A stretch of 64,000 nucleotides of DNA from Enterococcus moraviensis ATCC BAA-383 (GCF_000407445.1 NZ_ASWB01000002.1:682001-746000), one strand, 5' to 3'; shown: positions 51,843-61,414, counted from the first letter of the stretch. The notes: generated by a model from the sequence alone, not told the origin. Made by a program: numbers and translations.

Positions 51843-53045
51843 ATCAAAAATAAAACAATGATAATGAGCGCAGTGGCCATCTTGTTATTGATATTTGGAA
51901 TCAGTTTTAGTGTTATTTGGTTCGTAAATAAAAGTGATCATGCTGTATCAACAAAAGAGACACATGAGACAAACGCAAGAAGCATTTCAGCAGAAAACAA
52001 TTCTACCCAAAGTGAGGAAGACGTGACGGTGGAAAATCAAGAAAAAAGAATTCAAGAGCTACTTGATTCAATGAGTTTAGAAGAAAAAGTCGGGCAATTA
52101 TTTTTAGCTCGAGTACCGATTGAAGGGCAACAAGAGAGTATTCAAGCGAACCATTTAGGCGGTTATATATTATTTGGTCGTGACATTGAAGGTGAATCAC
52201 CAGCTAGCCTAAAGCAAAAAATTGCTTCGTACCAATCAGTGAGTAAGTTGCCACTGTTTATCGCTTCAGACGAAGAAGGCGGACTTGTGACACGTTTAAG
52301 TGGGGGAAATGGCTTGGTAGCTGAGCCGTTTAAATCACCTATGGAAATTTATCAACAGTCGGGTCTTAATGGAATACGTTCTGATATTCAGAAAAAATCA
52401 GAAATTCTACGTTCTTATGGAATTCAAGGTGGATTATTTCCAGATGCAGATGTTGCTACTGATCCAGAGGCCTTTATTTATGATCGAACGTTAGGCTTAG
52501 ATGCGAAAAAAACAAGTGAGTATATTAAAATCAGCGTAGAGGAATTAAAAAAACAAAAAATTGCCTCTACGTTAAAACATTTTCCTGGTTATGGCGATAA
52601 CCGTGATTCTCATGTAGAAATCGTTTACGACAATAGAAGTTTAGACACATTAAGACAAAATGATTTCTTACCGTTTAAAGCAGGTATTACTGCGGGTGCA
52701 GATAGTATCATGATTTCACATAATATAGTAACAAGTATTGATGATACCGTACCAGCGTCCATTTCTAAACCGGTACATGATGTATTGAGAAATGAATTAG
52801 GGTTTCAAGGGGTTATTATGACAGATGATATGGATATGGCTGGATTAGCTAATTTTATTTCGCAAGAAGAAGCGGGCTTAGAAGCCTTGATTGCGGGAAA
52901 CGATATGATTTTGTCATCATCTTTTCAAGAGCAAATCCCCTATGTTCTACAAGGAATTGAGCAAGGGGCATACTCCGAGGCAGAGTTAAATCAATCTGTC
53001 TATCGTGTATTAAAAATGAAAAGTGACTTAGGACTTTTACAATAA
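51843..53045 (+). CDS. GH3 beta-N-acetylhexosaminidase (NagZ-like), apparent ATC start
   Basis: 400 aa from an ATC at 51843, which lies 7 bases after GGAGG. The in-frame ATG at 51813 is ten bases from the expected transcript start with no ribosome site; the next ATG, 51858, is 22 bases from GGAGG. Membrane anchor (residues about 5-28), Ser/Glu-rich linker, then a GH3 barrel with SDEEGGLVTRL, KHFPGYGD and MTDDMDMAGL. It removes GlcNAc from cell-wall fragments outside the cell. An RpiR regulator of the MurR type is encoded convergently. Confidence 0.85.
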   Translation: MKNKTMIMSAVAILLLIFGISFSVIWFVNKSDHAVSTKETHETNARSISAENNSTQSEEDVTVENQEKRIQELLDSMSLEEKVGQLFLARVPIEGQQESIQANHLGGYILFGRDIEGESPASLKQKIASYQSVSKLPLFIASDEEGGLVTRLSGGNGLVAEPFKSPMEIYQQSGLNGIRSDIQKKSEILRSYGIQGGLFPDADVATDPEAFIYDRTLGLDAKKTSEYIKISVEELKKQKIASTLKHFPGYGDNRDSHVEIVYDNRSLDTLRQNDFLPFKAGITAGADSIMISHNIVTSIDDTVPASISKPVHDVLRNELGFQGVIMTDDMDMAGLANFISQEEAGLEALIAGNDMILSSSFQEQIPYVLQGIEQGAYSEAELNQSVYRVLKMKSDLGLLQ

Positions 53046-53053
53046 GATAAAAC

Positions 53054-53095
53054 AAAAATCGTTCAGACAAATAGTGACTGGACGATTTTTTTGTT
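53054..53095. terminator. Bidirectional-type terminator between convergent genes
   Basis: AAAAATCGTTC (53054-53064) pairs with GGACGATTTTT (53080-53090), one G-U, followed by Ts on the + strand and by Ts on the minus strand. Confidence 0.8.
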
Positions 53096-53107
53096 TTGTA
53101 TAGATCC

Positions 53108-53959
53108 TTAAACTAAATTAGGGTTCATTTTCTGATAATTTTCTAGCTTATACGCCAAGTTTCGTTCATAATCATGATTGAAAAAACTAAGATATAAACG
53201 ATCAAATAGGTACATTAACGACATTCTTGTTGAAAAAGAAGAAATTTTGTTATAATGGTTCTCCAAGGATGAAAAAAGTAAAATACCATCTACTTCCTCG
53301 TTTAAAAGTGGACTGTTTTTCGATGTGATCAATAGAATCTTGCTGTTGTTTTTCTTTAACGTTTGCAGGATTTTTTTAACACTGGAACCGCGTCCTTCGT
53401 AAGATACGACAATAGCTAAATGATCAGGTGTGCTGTTTGCGGCAGATAAATTTTGGATATAATCATCAATTGGGACATGAATTCTTTTTCCTATTTCCTG
53501 CATTTGAAATTGAAAATTTTGAGCAAAATATATGTTTGCAGAGGAAGCATAAACGTCTACAAACTTGGCATTTTCAAGTAGTACATTTGTAAACGCCATG
53601 ATTTCCACATTGTTTGCATCGATTGTGGATTGAACCGTTTGTTCATAGACTGTTTTTAGTTTTTTAGTCATAGCGTAATGATTATCTTCAGATGAGATGG
53701 GATAATCAATATCGATAATCTGGTCACTTGTATGCTCATTTAAATAATTTACCAGAGCAAATTTAAGGTCATTTAAGCCATCAAGATCAAGCTTATTTAT
53801 CAAACGGTAAATGGTTGAGATCGAAACAAATGAATGCTCGGCTAATTCTTTTGGAGAAAAATGGATGACTTTTTCTGGAAATTCGAGAATATATTCAACA
53901 AGTGCTTTTTCACTTGTAGTAAGTTTATCTAAGTTTTTTAATTTAAGGATCAAATTCAT
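53108..53959 (-). CDS. RpiR/MurR family transcriptional regulator
   Basis: 283 aa from the ATG 8 bases behind AAAGGTGG. N-terminal helix-turn-helix (SPKELAEHSFVSISTIYRLINKLDLDGLNDLKFAL) and C-terminal SIS sugar-phosphate-binding domain (DHLAIVVSYEGRGSSVKKILQTLKKNNSKILLIT). Probably senses an amino-sugar phosphate; its convergence with the NagZ-like gene fits control of wall-sugar recycling (inference). Confidence 0.88.
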   Translation of the reverse strand: MNLILKLKNLDKLTTSEKALVEYILEFPEKVIHFSPKELAEHSFVSISTIYRLINKLDLDGLNDLKFALVNYLNEHTSDQIIDIDYPISSEDNHYAMTKKLKTVYEQTVQSTIDANNVEIMAFTNVLLENAKFVDVYASSANIYFAQNFQFQMQEIGKRIHVPIDDYIQNLSAANSTPDHLAIVVSYEGRGSSVKKILQTLKKNNSKILLITSKNSPLLNEEVDGILLFSSLENHYNKISSFSTRMSLMYLFDRLYLSFFNHDYERNLAYKLENYQKMNPNLV

Positions 53960-54024
53960 CACATAAACCACCTTTCAGCTCAACTCGTATAAATGAATTA
54001 TAACTGATTATGATCGATGTGTGT

Positions 54025-54057
54025 GAAAAAAGATCAGGAAAATAATCCTGATCTTTT
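54025..54057 (-). terminator. Terminator of the VOC-HAD operon
   Basis: AAAAGATCAGGA and TCCTGATCTTTT (54046-54057) form a stem; on the minus strand a T run follows. Confidence 0.8.
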
Positions 54058-54060
54058 GAC

Positions 54061-54900
54061 TTATAGTAATTCAGCCAATGCTTTGGCAATACCATCTTCA
54101 TTATTGGATGATGTAATTTTATCTGCTGCTTTTTTTAGATCATCTACAGCATTTCCCATTGCTACACCCATCCCAGCATAGTTGATCAAGGACAGATCAT
54201 TATGACCATCGCCAAATGATATAATATGTTCTTCATGAATGCCAAGTGGTTTTAAGGTTTGTTCTAACGCGTTGGCTTTGTCGATTCCCTTATCAGTAAA
54301 CTCAAAATAAACAGGTGCAGAAAACATACCGCTGACTGATTGTTCAAATGGTGCAAGAATGGCTTGCCAATTTTCTTGTAAATAATCAGGTTGACCAGCT
54401 ACGAGAATTTTATGCAAAGGAAAATCAACAAAAGCCGCGAGATCTTCTTTTTCACATAATTGGAAGTTTCCACCACGTGACTCATACTTAATAATATTGA
54501 ACAACCCATCAGGATCTCCTAAATCCAACATCCCATCAAAGACGTCATTGACATACATATATTCGTCTTTTGCAATCATCGGTTTTACATCGAATTGTTT
54601 CAAATGTTCTAATATGTTTTTACTGCTTTCAATCGAAAGTGGTTGGCTGAATAATTCTTTTTGTGTAGAGACATCTAAGACATGAGCGCCGTTATAGGAA
54701 ACGATCATGCCATTGTATTTCGCCATCTCCAATTCCTCAACATATTTCAGCATGCCAGGTGTCGGTCTACCAGAAGCAAGAATAACTTTGATCCCATTTT
54801 TTTGAGCGTTGATCAGCGCTTCTTTTGTTAACGTCGTTAGTTTTTTTTCATCATTTAAAAGAGTGCCATCAATATCTAACACAATTGCTTTTACATCCAT
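54061..54900 (-). CDS. Cof-type HAD-IIB sugar phosphatase
   Basis: 279 aa from the second of two adjacent ATGs, 7 bases after GGAGG. HAD motifs: DIDGTLLNDE (nucleophile Asp), LASGRPTPGM, and GDGHNDLSLINYAGMGVAMGNA. A C2B cap domain lies between motifs II and III. Dephosphorylates sugar phosphates or cofactors; exact substrate unknown. Confidence 0.9.
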   Translation of the reverse strand: MDVKAIVLDIDGTLLNDEKKLTTLTKEALINAQKNGIKVILASGRPTPGMLKYVEELEMAKYNGMIVSYNGAHVLDVSTQKELFSQPLSIESSKNILEHLKQFDVKPMIAKDEYMYVNDVFDGMLDLGDPDGLFNIIKYESRGGNFQLCEKEDLAAFVDFPLHKILVAGQPDYLQENWQAILAPFEQSVSGMFSAPVYFEFTDKGIDKANALEQTLKPLGIHEEHIISFGDGHNDLSLINYAGMGVAMGNAVDDLKKAADKITSSNNEDGIAKALAELL

Positions 54901-54926
54901 CATAATTCCTCCATTTGTCATCAAAT

Positions 54927-55310
54927 TTAAACCGTTAACTCGATACGATTGCCCTCTGGATCTGCAATAACAGACTCATAATAACCATCACCTGTTGTTC
55001 GAAGTGGGTTTAATAATGTATAACCTTCCATCACTAAAATGTTGGTAAGCGTGTCAACATTGCTTTTATTGCCTAAAGAGATCGCCAAATGTGCAAAACC
55101 AAGACTCTCTTCTTTATGATTGCGCTCAGTGACGTCATCTCGTTGCATAAGTTCAAGTCTTGCCCCATCATTGAAAGTTAAAAAATAAGAATGGAAGCTT
55201 GTTTTTTTATTGTGGTAAAGCTCAGAGGCAGTTGCATTGAAATACGTTTCATAAAAGATCCGCATTTTTTCTAAGTCTGTTACCCATAAACCAATGTGTT
55301 CAATTTTCAT
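54927..55310 (-). CDS. VOC family (glyoxalase-like) protein
   Basis: 127 aa. MKIEHIGLWVTDLEKMRIFYETYF and the metal-site pattern (H5, E53 in LELM, H73 in FAHLAIS, E123 in NRIELTV) are of glyoxalase I type. Followed after 26 bases by the HAD phosphatase in the same direction, so they form an operon. Confidence 0.88.
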   Translation of the reverse strand: MKIEHIGLWVTDLEKMRIFYETYFNATASELYHNKKTSFHSYFLTFNDGARLELMQRDDVTERNHKEESLGFAHLAISLGNKSNVDTLTNILVMEGYTLLNPLRTTGDGYYESVIADPEGNRIELTV

Positions 55311-55557
55311 TGTATAATCTCCTTATCATTTGATTCCGTTCAGGTAGTCTCTATTTAGTCTTAGTATAGAGGAAAAACAGGTGACAAAGTGAGGAATCAT
55401 AGAGATTGACAGTCTTTTTTCAAAAATAATAAGAATCAATATGAAAAGCTGAAAATTTATATTCAATAAATAAAAGTAGTTGTATCGTAATTTTTCTGTC
55501 CATCAAGGTTGGACATGCATTTTGTCCATTATTTTTGAGAATTATAGACATGTGGAG

Positions 55558-55587
55558 TTGACAAAACTAAAAACAACATGATATATT
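55558..55587 (+). promoter_or_regulatory. Promoter of the ABC-F gene
   Basis: TTGACA (55558-55563), 18-base spacer, TATATT (55582-55587). It creates a leader of about 230 bases. The rest of 55311-55557 contains no gene. Confidence 0.65.
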
Positions 55588-55605
55588 GAATGAAATAAAA
55601 TCGAA

Positions 55606-55810
55606 GTGAGGGATCCGTGCGTTGAAAAATTAAGTCAATTTGTTGAAGCTGCATTCAGACTGTACCTTGAAGAATCATCAAGGGAGCAGTGTGCAGATTT
55701 TCAGGATTGGCATTGATTTTTCAGCGTATGGATCTTTTTGTGTACGCTCAAATGTATGACCGATTCTGAAAAGAACAGAAGGAATAAGAAAGATTCCTTC
55801 CGCTTTTCTT
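55606..55810 (+). promoter_or_regulatory. Attenuator-like leader of the ABC-F gene
   Basis: Near its start a two-codon reading frame, GTG CGT TGA (55617-55625), follows GAGGG; it overlaps a 36-codon GTG frame (55606-55716). Then AGCGTA/TACGCT forms a hairpin near 55730, and GAAGGAAT (55778-55785) with ATTCCTTC (55793-55800) a terminator-like stem with CTTTTCTT after it, 15 bases before the gene. Ribosome stalling on the short frame by drugs could prevent termination, as shown for other ABC-F genes. Confidence 0.5.
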
Positions 55811-55824
55811 AATGAGGTGAGACG

Positions 55825-57327
55825 ATGTCAAAAATTGAACTAAAAAATATAACCTTTGGCTATGATACTCAAGGAACGTTACTTTTTGATCAAGCAAATC
55901 TAAACTTTGATACACAGTGGAAACTAGGCTTGATTGGGAGAAATGGTCGTGGTAAAACCACACTGCTAAATATCTTACAAAATAAATTAGCCTATAACGG
56001 GCAAATTATCCATCAATTGGACTTTCTGTATTTTCCACAACCAATTGAAAACAAACAACAATTAACCTATTACGTGTTGCAAGAAATCAGTGAGTTTGAA
56101 CAATGGGAAATTGAGCGAGAACTGAATTTGTTGCAAGTCGATCCAGAGATTTTATGGCGTGATTTTGAGACACTTTCTGGTGGAGAACAGACGAAAGTCT
56201 TATTGGCACTGTTGTTTATCGATGAGTATCATTTTCCCTTGATCGATGAGCCAACCAATCACTTGGATATTGTAGGACGTAAACAAGTAGCTGAATATTT
56301 AAAAAAGAAACGCCAAGGTTTTATCGTAGTCAGCCACGATCGTAGTTTTGTAGATGAAGTGGTCGATCATGTTTTATCTATCGAGAAAAGCCAATTAGAG
56401 CTGTATCAAGGGAATTTTTCAGTTTATGAAGAGCAAAAGAAAATCAAAGATGAATTCGAATTGGCTCAAAATGAAAAGTTGAAAAAAGAAGTTAGCCGTT
56501 TGAAGAAAACAGCGGCAGAAAAGGCTGAATGGTCCCGCTCTAAAGAGCAAGATAAATATGGTAAAGCATCAGAAAAAGGCAGTGGCGCAATCTATGATAC
56601 TGGAGCGATTGGTGCACGAGCTGCCCGCACAATGAAGCGTGCAAAAACGATTGAGCATCGAATGGAGTCTCAACTATCTGAAAAAGAAGCACTGTTAAAA
56701 GATATCGAATATATCGATCCATTAACAATGAATTATCAGCCAGCCCATCACAAACGATTATTAGCAGTCGAAAATCTAGTATTGGGGTATGCAGGGCAAA
56801 CGTTGTTTCAGCCGATTTCTTTTGAAGTAAATCAGGGCCAACGAATTGCTTTAGCTGGACGAAATGGTTCTGGAAAATCATCGATCATCCGTTTTTTACT
56901 TGGCCAATTTGATGGGGAAAGTTCAGGAGATGTTATTCGACCAACCAACTTAAAAATAAGTTATGTTCGTCAAAATTATGAAGATAATCATGGAACCTTA
57001 CTTGAGTTCTCCGAAAAAAAAGGATTGGATCATCAAGCGTTTCTTAATAATTTGCATAAATTAGGGATGGAAAGAGAAGTCTTTCAAAACCGTATCGAAC
57101 AAATGAGTATGGGCCAACGAAAAAAAGTCGAATTAGCAAAATCTTTAGCACAACCAGCAGAATTATACATTTGGGATGAACCTCTAAATTATCTGGATGT
57201 GTTTAATCAAGAACAATTAAAAGCACTGATTTTATCAGTCAAACCAGCTATGCTTTTGGTTGAACATGACCAAGTTTTTTTAGAGGAAGTTGCGAGTAAA
57301 GTCATTACGTTAACTGAACATGAATAA
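55825..57327 (+). CDS. Lsa-type ABC-F ribosomal protection protein
   Basis: 500 aa, collinear with E. faecalis Lsa(A), with long identical runs by eye such as GLIGRNGRGKTTLL and YIWDEPLNYLDVFNQEQL. Two ATPase domains (GRNGRGKTT, LSGGEQTK, PLIDEPTNHLD; GRNGSGKSS, MSMGQRKKVE, WDEPLNYLD) joined by a charged linker with GSGAIYDTGAIGARAARTMKR. No membrane domain. This family displaces lincosamides, streptogramin A and pleuromutilins from the ribosome. Likely intrinsic to the species. Preceded by an attenuator-like leader. Confidence 0.93.
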   Translation: MSKIELKNITFGYDTQGTLLFDQANLNFDTQWKLGLIGRNGRGKTTLLNILQNKLAYNGQIIHQLDFLYFPQPIENKQQLTYYVLQEISEFEQWEIERELNLLQVDPEILWRDFETLSGGEQTKVLLALLFIDEYHFPLIDEPTNHLDIVGRKQVAEYLKKKRQGFIVVSHDRSFVDEVVDHVLSIEKSQLELYQGNFSVYEEQKKIKDEFELAQNEKLKKEVSRLKKTAAEKAEWSRSKEQDKYGKASEKGSGAIYDTGAIGARAARTMKRAKTIEHRMESQLSEKEALLKDIEYIDPLTMNYQPAHHKRLLAVENLVLGYAGQTLFQPISFEVNQGQRIALAGRNGSGKSSIIRFLLGQFDGESSGDVIRPTNLKISYVRQNYEDNHGTLLEFSEKKGLDHQAFLNNLHKLGMEREVFQNRIEQMSMGQRKKVELAKSLAQPAELYIWDEPLNYLDVFNQEQLKALILSVKPAMLLVEHDQVFLEEVASKVITLTEHE

Positions 57328-57332
57328 AATAG

Positions 57333-57379
57333 AAACTGTCAAATGGCGAATAAGAATACGTCACTTGGCAGTTTTTTTG
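57333..57379 (+). terminator. Terminator of the ABC-F gene
   Basis: An imperfect stem from AAACTGTCAA on the left and TTGGCAGTTT on the right, with a run of seven Ts. Confidence 0.75.
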
Positions 57380-57465
57380 TCATCATATTCTTTGACTAGA
57401 GTATAAATAAAGTGTATTCTATAAAAAAACATTCATCCGGTATGTTTTTCGAAAGGAGAATAAAA

Positions 57466-58116
57466 TTGACGAAACGATACGACACCGAAGCAACGGTTCA
57501 AGATATTTTAGATGCGGCAACTCGATTATTTGTAGAAAAAGGCTATGAAAAAACAACGATTCAAGATATTGTCAATGCGTTAGATGGATTATCTCGTGGG
57601 GCGATTTATCATCATTTTCGGTCTAAGGAGGCTATTATTGACGGAGTTGTTAGACGTTTGATTCCAGATACAGCTTATCTTAATGACATCAGCAATCGTA
57701 CAGACCTTAATGGATTAGAGAAGATGCAACATTTATTATTAGAAACACTATTCAATAAAGAAGTAGGGGCATCCTTTCAATTAGCCTATTCCCTATTTGA
57801 TAATCCTAAATTTTTTATGATGTATATCATGAACACTAACGAAGTTTTAGCACCACAAATCGAACGGTTTATCAACGAAGGAAACAACGATAAATCTTTA
57901 CAGATCGAATACCCAAAGCAAGTGTCAGAAATCATCGTTTTACTTTTAGGGACCTGGTTTATTGTGGCCCTTTTTCCAAATACGATCGAAACGTTTTGGG
58001 ATAAACTCTATGCAACAAAATATGTATTAGAGGGAATCAAACTTAATTTATTAAGTGATGAAATAATGGAAAAAATCATAAATGGAATAAAAGAGGCTGA
58101 AAATGAAAAAAAATAA
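57466..58116 (+). CDS. TetR family transcriptional regulator
   Basis: 216 aa from a TTG at 57466 behind AAAGGAG. N-terminal helix-turn-helix ATRLFVEKGYEKTTIQDIVNAL…RGAIYHHFRSKEAIIDGV. The helical C-terminal domain is unassigned. Overlaps the alpha/beta hydrolase gene by 14 bases, so it probably controls its own two-gene operon. Confidence 0.9.
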   Translation: MTKRYDTEATVQDILDAATRLFVEKGYEKTTIQDIVNALDGLSRGAIYHHFRSKEAIIDGVVRRLIPDTAYLNDISNRTDLNGLEKMQHLLLETLFNKEVGASFQLAYSLFDNPKFFMMYIMNTNEVLAPQIERFINEGNNDKSLQIEYPKQVSEIIVLLLGTWFIVALFPNTIETFWDKLYATKYVLEGIKLNLLSDEIMEKIINGIKEAENEKK

Positions 58117-59065
58117 AAAACGTGGATTTAAACGTGTGTTACATGTTCTTATGATTGTTTTGTTAGCATTTTTAGGCTTGATAACTGTGACTATGGCTGG
58201 TATTTATGGTGTAAATCAGGTTAGTTTACGAAAAGAAGCGAGCCAAATAAAAGAGTATGGTAAAAAAATCAAAGTATTTGACGGAACAATGAATGTACTC
58301 GATGAAGGCCAAGGCAAAGAAACGATTGTACTGCTTCCAGGATATGGAACAGCTAGTCCAGGATTAGATTTCAAACCATTAACAAATGAATTGACAAACG
58401 ATTATCGAGTCGTGACGATTGAACCTTTTGGGTATGGACTAAGTAGTCAAACGAAACGAGAGCGTAGTGCGAAGAATATGGTGGAAGAAATCCATGCAGT
58501 GTTGGAGAAGTTAGGCATCGATCGCTTTATTTTGATGGGGCATTCAATTGCAGGAATTTATGGATTGAATTACGTAGATACGTATCCTCAAACGGTTAAA
58601 GCTTTCGTTGGTATTGATACAAGTTTACCTGATCAACCTTGGACGGGTTTTGATGATACCTTACCTAATTTTATTCAAAAGTCTGGATTGATGCGTGTAC
58701 TTGTTAAATTAAGCCCAGAAAGTTTCAAAGTTGAAGGAATGGACGATGAGACGTACAATCAGCTGCGCATGCTTAACTTGAAAAACCTAAGTAATGACAC
58801 CGTGAGAAGAGAAGGCAAAGCGTTAGATAACACTTTTAAAGACGCAAAAAAACTATCTTTTCCGAGAAATCTTCCCGTGTTGTTATTTGTAGCAAAAGAA
58901 AATGATGCAACATTAGATAATTGGCTTGAACTTCATAAAGAGCAAGCAGCAAGTGTGACTAGAGGAGAGGTAATTGAGCTTCCCGGAACGCATTATCTGC
59001 ATCACAACCAATCAAAAACAATTGCAGAAGATGTAAAAAAATTTATGAGTGAAAATAATGACTAG
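58103..59065 (+). CDS. Membrane-anchored alpha/beta hydrolase
   Basis: 320 aa. One N-terminal membrane segment (about 12-35), then an alpha/beta-hydrolase fold with VLLPGYGTASP (oxyanion region), nucleophile Ser in GHSIAGIYG, and a C-terminal His in LPGTHYLHHNQS. It would act on the outer side of the membrane. Substrate unknown; often paired with TetR regulators. Confidence 0.85.
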   Translation: MKKNKKRGFKRVLHVLMIVLLAFLGLITVTMAGIYGVNQVSLRKEASQIKEYGKKIKVFDGTMNVLDEGQGKETIVLLPGYGTASPGLDFKPLTNELTNDYRVVTIEPFGYGLSSQTKRERSAKNMVEEIHAVLEKLGIDRFILMGHSIAGIYGLNYVDTYPQTVKAFVGIDTSLPDQPWTGFDDTLPNFIQKSGLMRVLVKLSPESFKVEGMDDETYNQLRMLNLKNLSNDTVRREGKALDNTFKDAKKLSFPRNLPVLLFVAKENDATLDNWLELHKEQAASVTRGEVIELPGTHYLHHNQSKTIAEDVKKFMSENND

Positions 59066-59075
59066 AGAAGAAAAG

Positions 59076-59120
59076 AAAGTACAAATCGTCGGTTCAAAAA
59101 CGTCGATTTGTACTTTTTTT
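59076..59120 (+). terminator. Rho-independent terminator
   Basis: AAAGTACAAATCG (59076-59088) pairs with CGATTTGTACTTT (59104-59116), and Ts continue. Confidence 0.9.
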
Positions 59121-59139
59121 ATTTATGAGGGAAAGCCAA

Positions 59140-59286
59140 ATGCTTCTACTATTGTCATTCTTAGTCATCTTTGCCATAATAATAATAGAAAACAAAAAGA
59201 GAATGGAATGTCTTTGGAGAAATGAGAAAGTGAGATGGGGTCATGAATTGTTGGGAAATGCTGGGGTTAGAGCCAACTTCAAATAA
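59140..59286 (+). CDS. Possible 48-aa small membrane protein
   Basis: ATG after GAGGGAAA; a strongly hydrophobic N-terminal segment (LLLLSFLVIFAIIIIE) then a basic tail KKRMECLWRNEKVRWGHELL. It overlaps the start of the J-like gene in another frame, so it could couple translation. There is no homology evidence. Confidence 0.35.
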   Translation: MLLLLSFLVIFAIIIIENKKRMECLWRNEKVRWGHELLGNAGVRANFK

Positions 59287-61336
59287 GAAGGAAATCAAAA
59301 AGGCTTATGCAGTAAAGTTAAAAAAGATCAATATCGACGAGGAACCTTTAGCTTTTCAAAAATTAAAAGAAGCGTATGATTCTGCTACTTTTCTATCTGG
59401 TACAATCATCGAAAGTAATCGTCCGAAAGAATCCAGCCTTGTCTTAGATAAAGTAGAACAAGAAAGGGACCAAGACGATTTACCAGATAAAATGAAGCAG
59501 GCACTAACAGAACAGGAAAAAGAGGCCCTAACAAAAAATCAAAATGAGCCTCAGGAGTCTTATTTTGAACACAAGCAAGAAATCGATAATAGGCCGATCG
59601 ATGTTCTGACTCGTTTTAATCAAGACTTGCAGAGCCTTTACGAAAGAATGGATTTTTTTTCAGCTATCGACAATTGGGCACCTTTATTTTCAAATGAGTT
59701 AGACTGGTCAATTGACGAACATAACAATATAAGTAAAGTGATGCAACATTTTTTACTAGTGAATTATCGTGTATTATCAAGAGAAGTTATTGATTATCTA
59801 GGAGGTTTATTTGATTTTGATTCAATGGCTAAAGATTATAACTCAGCCGAGTATTTCGCTTCTAAATGGTCTGACATTAAAAATGTACCACTATTTTCAT
59901 TTGATATGTATCAATCCCTACCAAAAGAAGAACGTGTTCCCTATTTTACTAGTCGATACGAATTAGCTGAAATAATAAATAAGGCAGTCTTGAATTCGGC
60001 TTTGTGGGAGGAACACTTAGCGCTATGTCAAAAAGAAACAATCAAAGATCGTGATGTAATCATTTTGCAGATGGCCTACCTTTTGCTACATGATTTTAGA
60101 CTCGAAAACAAGCAAACCATTAAATCGTTTCAGACATTATTGGGTGAAGCGCAATCGCTTAAAAATGATTTAAACACTGCCTTTTTTAGTAAATATTATG
60201 AGTGGGCTAAGCATAATGGCGCGGCTAATGATGTCCTTTATTACAATAAAAGTGAATTAATGATTCCTCAAACTGCCGTCGAGTTATTGAGGGGATACGT
60301 TTATTTCAAATTAAAGAAATACCCGCAAGTGAACGAATGTTGGGAGGGCATTTGGAAAAAGAATCCTTCTATGTTCAGACCAAATGAAGTAGCTGCCTTT
60401 CAAGTCGAAAAACCATTTAACGTTCCTCAAAAGAAACAAAAAAGTAGCTGGAACTATATGTGGTTCGTTTTTATTGTGATTATTGGACTTGTTAAATTAG
60501 GTAGCTCGTATTCTAGATTGAATGAACATTCTTCTTATACCACTACACCAGACTTTACAACTTTATTAAGCGGCGAGAATGATTCGCAGGATAATTATTT
60601 TTCAAATGAGCTGTCCGAATTAAAAGAGAGCGAGAATCTTTATGACCAATTTGTTTATTATTTTTACGTTGACCGAGAAGATGAAGAACGGGAAACTTTT
60701 ATAGAGACAAAATTAGTTGGTCATGCTAAAGAGATGGCTCAAAACATGTCATTAGAGAACTTACCAGAAGTCACAATCGACTCTAGATATGCTTTTCATT
60801 CGTCTCCAGATACTGTCTCAGAGTACGGGTATGTAACAGCACTGACTCTGTTAGAGGAAGACGAACCGTTTATCATTCTTCAAGAGGATAAAGACGACAA
60901 AATCTCTAATATCTATGGAGAGGGTTGGGAAGTATTACCGAAAGAGAAGTTTGACGCGCTATGGACGGATATTCAAGTACGTCCATTAATGTCTCAAAAG
61001 TTCTTTGTTGTTTATTATTTGTTGTCAGATGAACGTAAAGAAAACATAAAAGATAATCCTGAATATGTAACGGAAAATGTAAAAAAACTGCTTGAAAAGA
61101 ATAGTGATGAGCCGATTGCAAACGAGTTTGAAGCAGGCACTTGGCAAATCAGTCAAGATGAAGAAGATAAACTATACACGGTAGTAAATGATAAAGAGGG
61201 TGAACATCGATTTATTTTGTCTTATGATCGTTATGGTCGTTTAGAACATATTTATGGAGATAAATGGGAAAAGATCGAAGAAACAAGAAAACAAACGATC
61301 TATGATAATGCCGAAGAAAAAATCGGTATGTTTTAA
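59243..61336 (+). CDS. J-like domain membrane protein without the HPD motif
   Basis: 697 aa. Residues 1-50 (CWEMLGLEPTSNKKEIKKAYAVKLKKINIDEEPLAF) follow the DnaJ helices I-III, but the HPD tripeptide that stimulates Hsp70 reads NID. Residues 60-400 are helical, one membrane segment lies at about 407-425 (MWFVFIVIIGLVKLG), and 270 residues outside hold two repeated blocks of the type YVTALTLLEEDEPFIIL / LYTVVNDKEGEHRFIL. Role unknown. Confidence 0.75.
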   Translation: MNCWEMLGLEPTSNKKEIKKAYAVKLKKINIDEEPLAFQKLKEAYDSATFLSGTIIESNRPKESSLVLDKVEQERDQDDLPDKMKQALTEQEKEALTKNQNEPQESYFEHKQEIDNRPIDVLTRFNQDLQSLYERMDFFSAIDNWAPLFSNELDWSIDEHNNISKVMQHFLLVNYRVLSREVIDYLGGLFDFDSMAKDYNSAEYFASKWSDIKNVPLFSFDMYQSLPKEERVPYFTSRYELAEIINKAVLNSALWEEHLALCQKETIKDRDVIILQMAYLLLHDFRLENKQTIKSFQTLLGEAQSLKNDLNTAFFSKYYEWAKHNGAANDVLYYNKSELMIPQTAVELLRGYVYFKLKKYPQVNECWEGIWKKNPSMFRPNEVAAFQVEKPFNVPQKKQKSSWNYMWFVFIVIIGLVKLGSSYSRLNEHSSYTTTPDFTTLLSGENDSQDNYFSNELSELKESENLYDQFVYYFYVDREDEERETFIETKLVGHAKEMAQNMSLENLPEVTIDSRYAFHSSPDTVSEYGYVTALTLLEEDEPFIILQEDKDDKISNIYGEGWEVLPKEKFDALWTDIQVRPLMSQKFFVVYYLLSDERKENIKDNPEYVTENVKKLLEKNSDEPIANEFEAGTWQISQDEEDKLYTVVNDKEGEHRFILSYDRYGRLEHIYGDKWEKIEETRKQTIYDNAEEKIGMF

Positions 61337-61414
61337 GGGAATACGTTTGCGTTTAGCTTCTATCTTGATAATTGATGGGATTTTGCATTTGAATATATAA
61401 GGAGGTCAGTGAGA

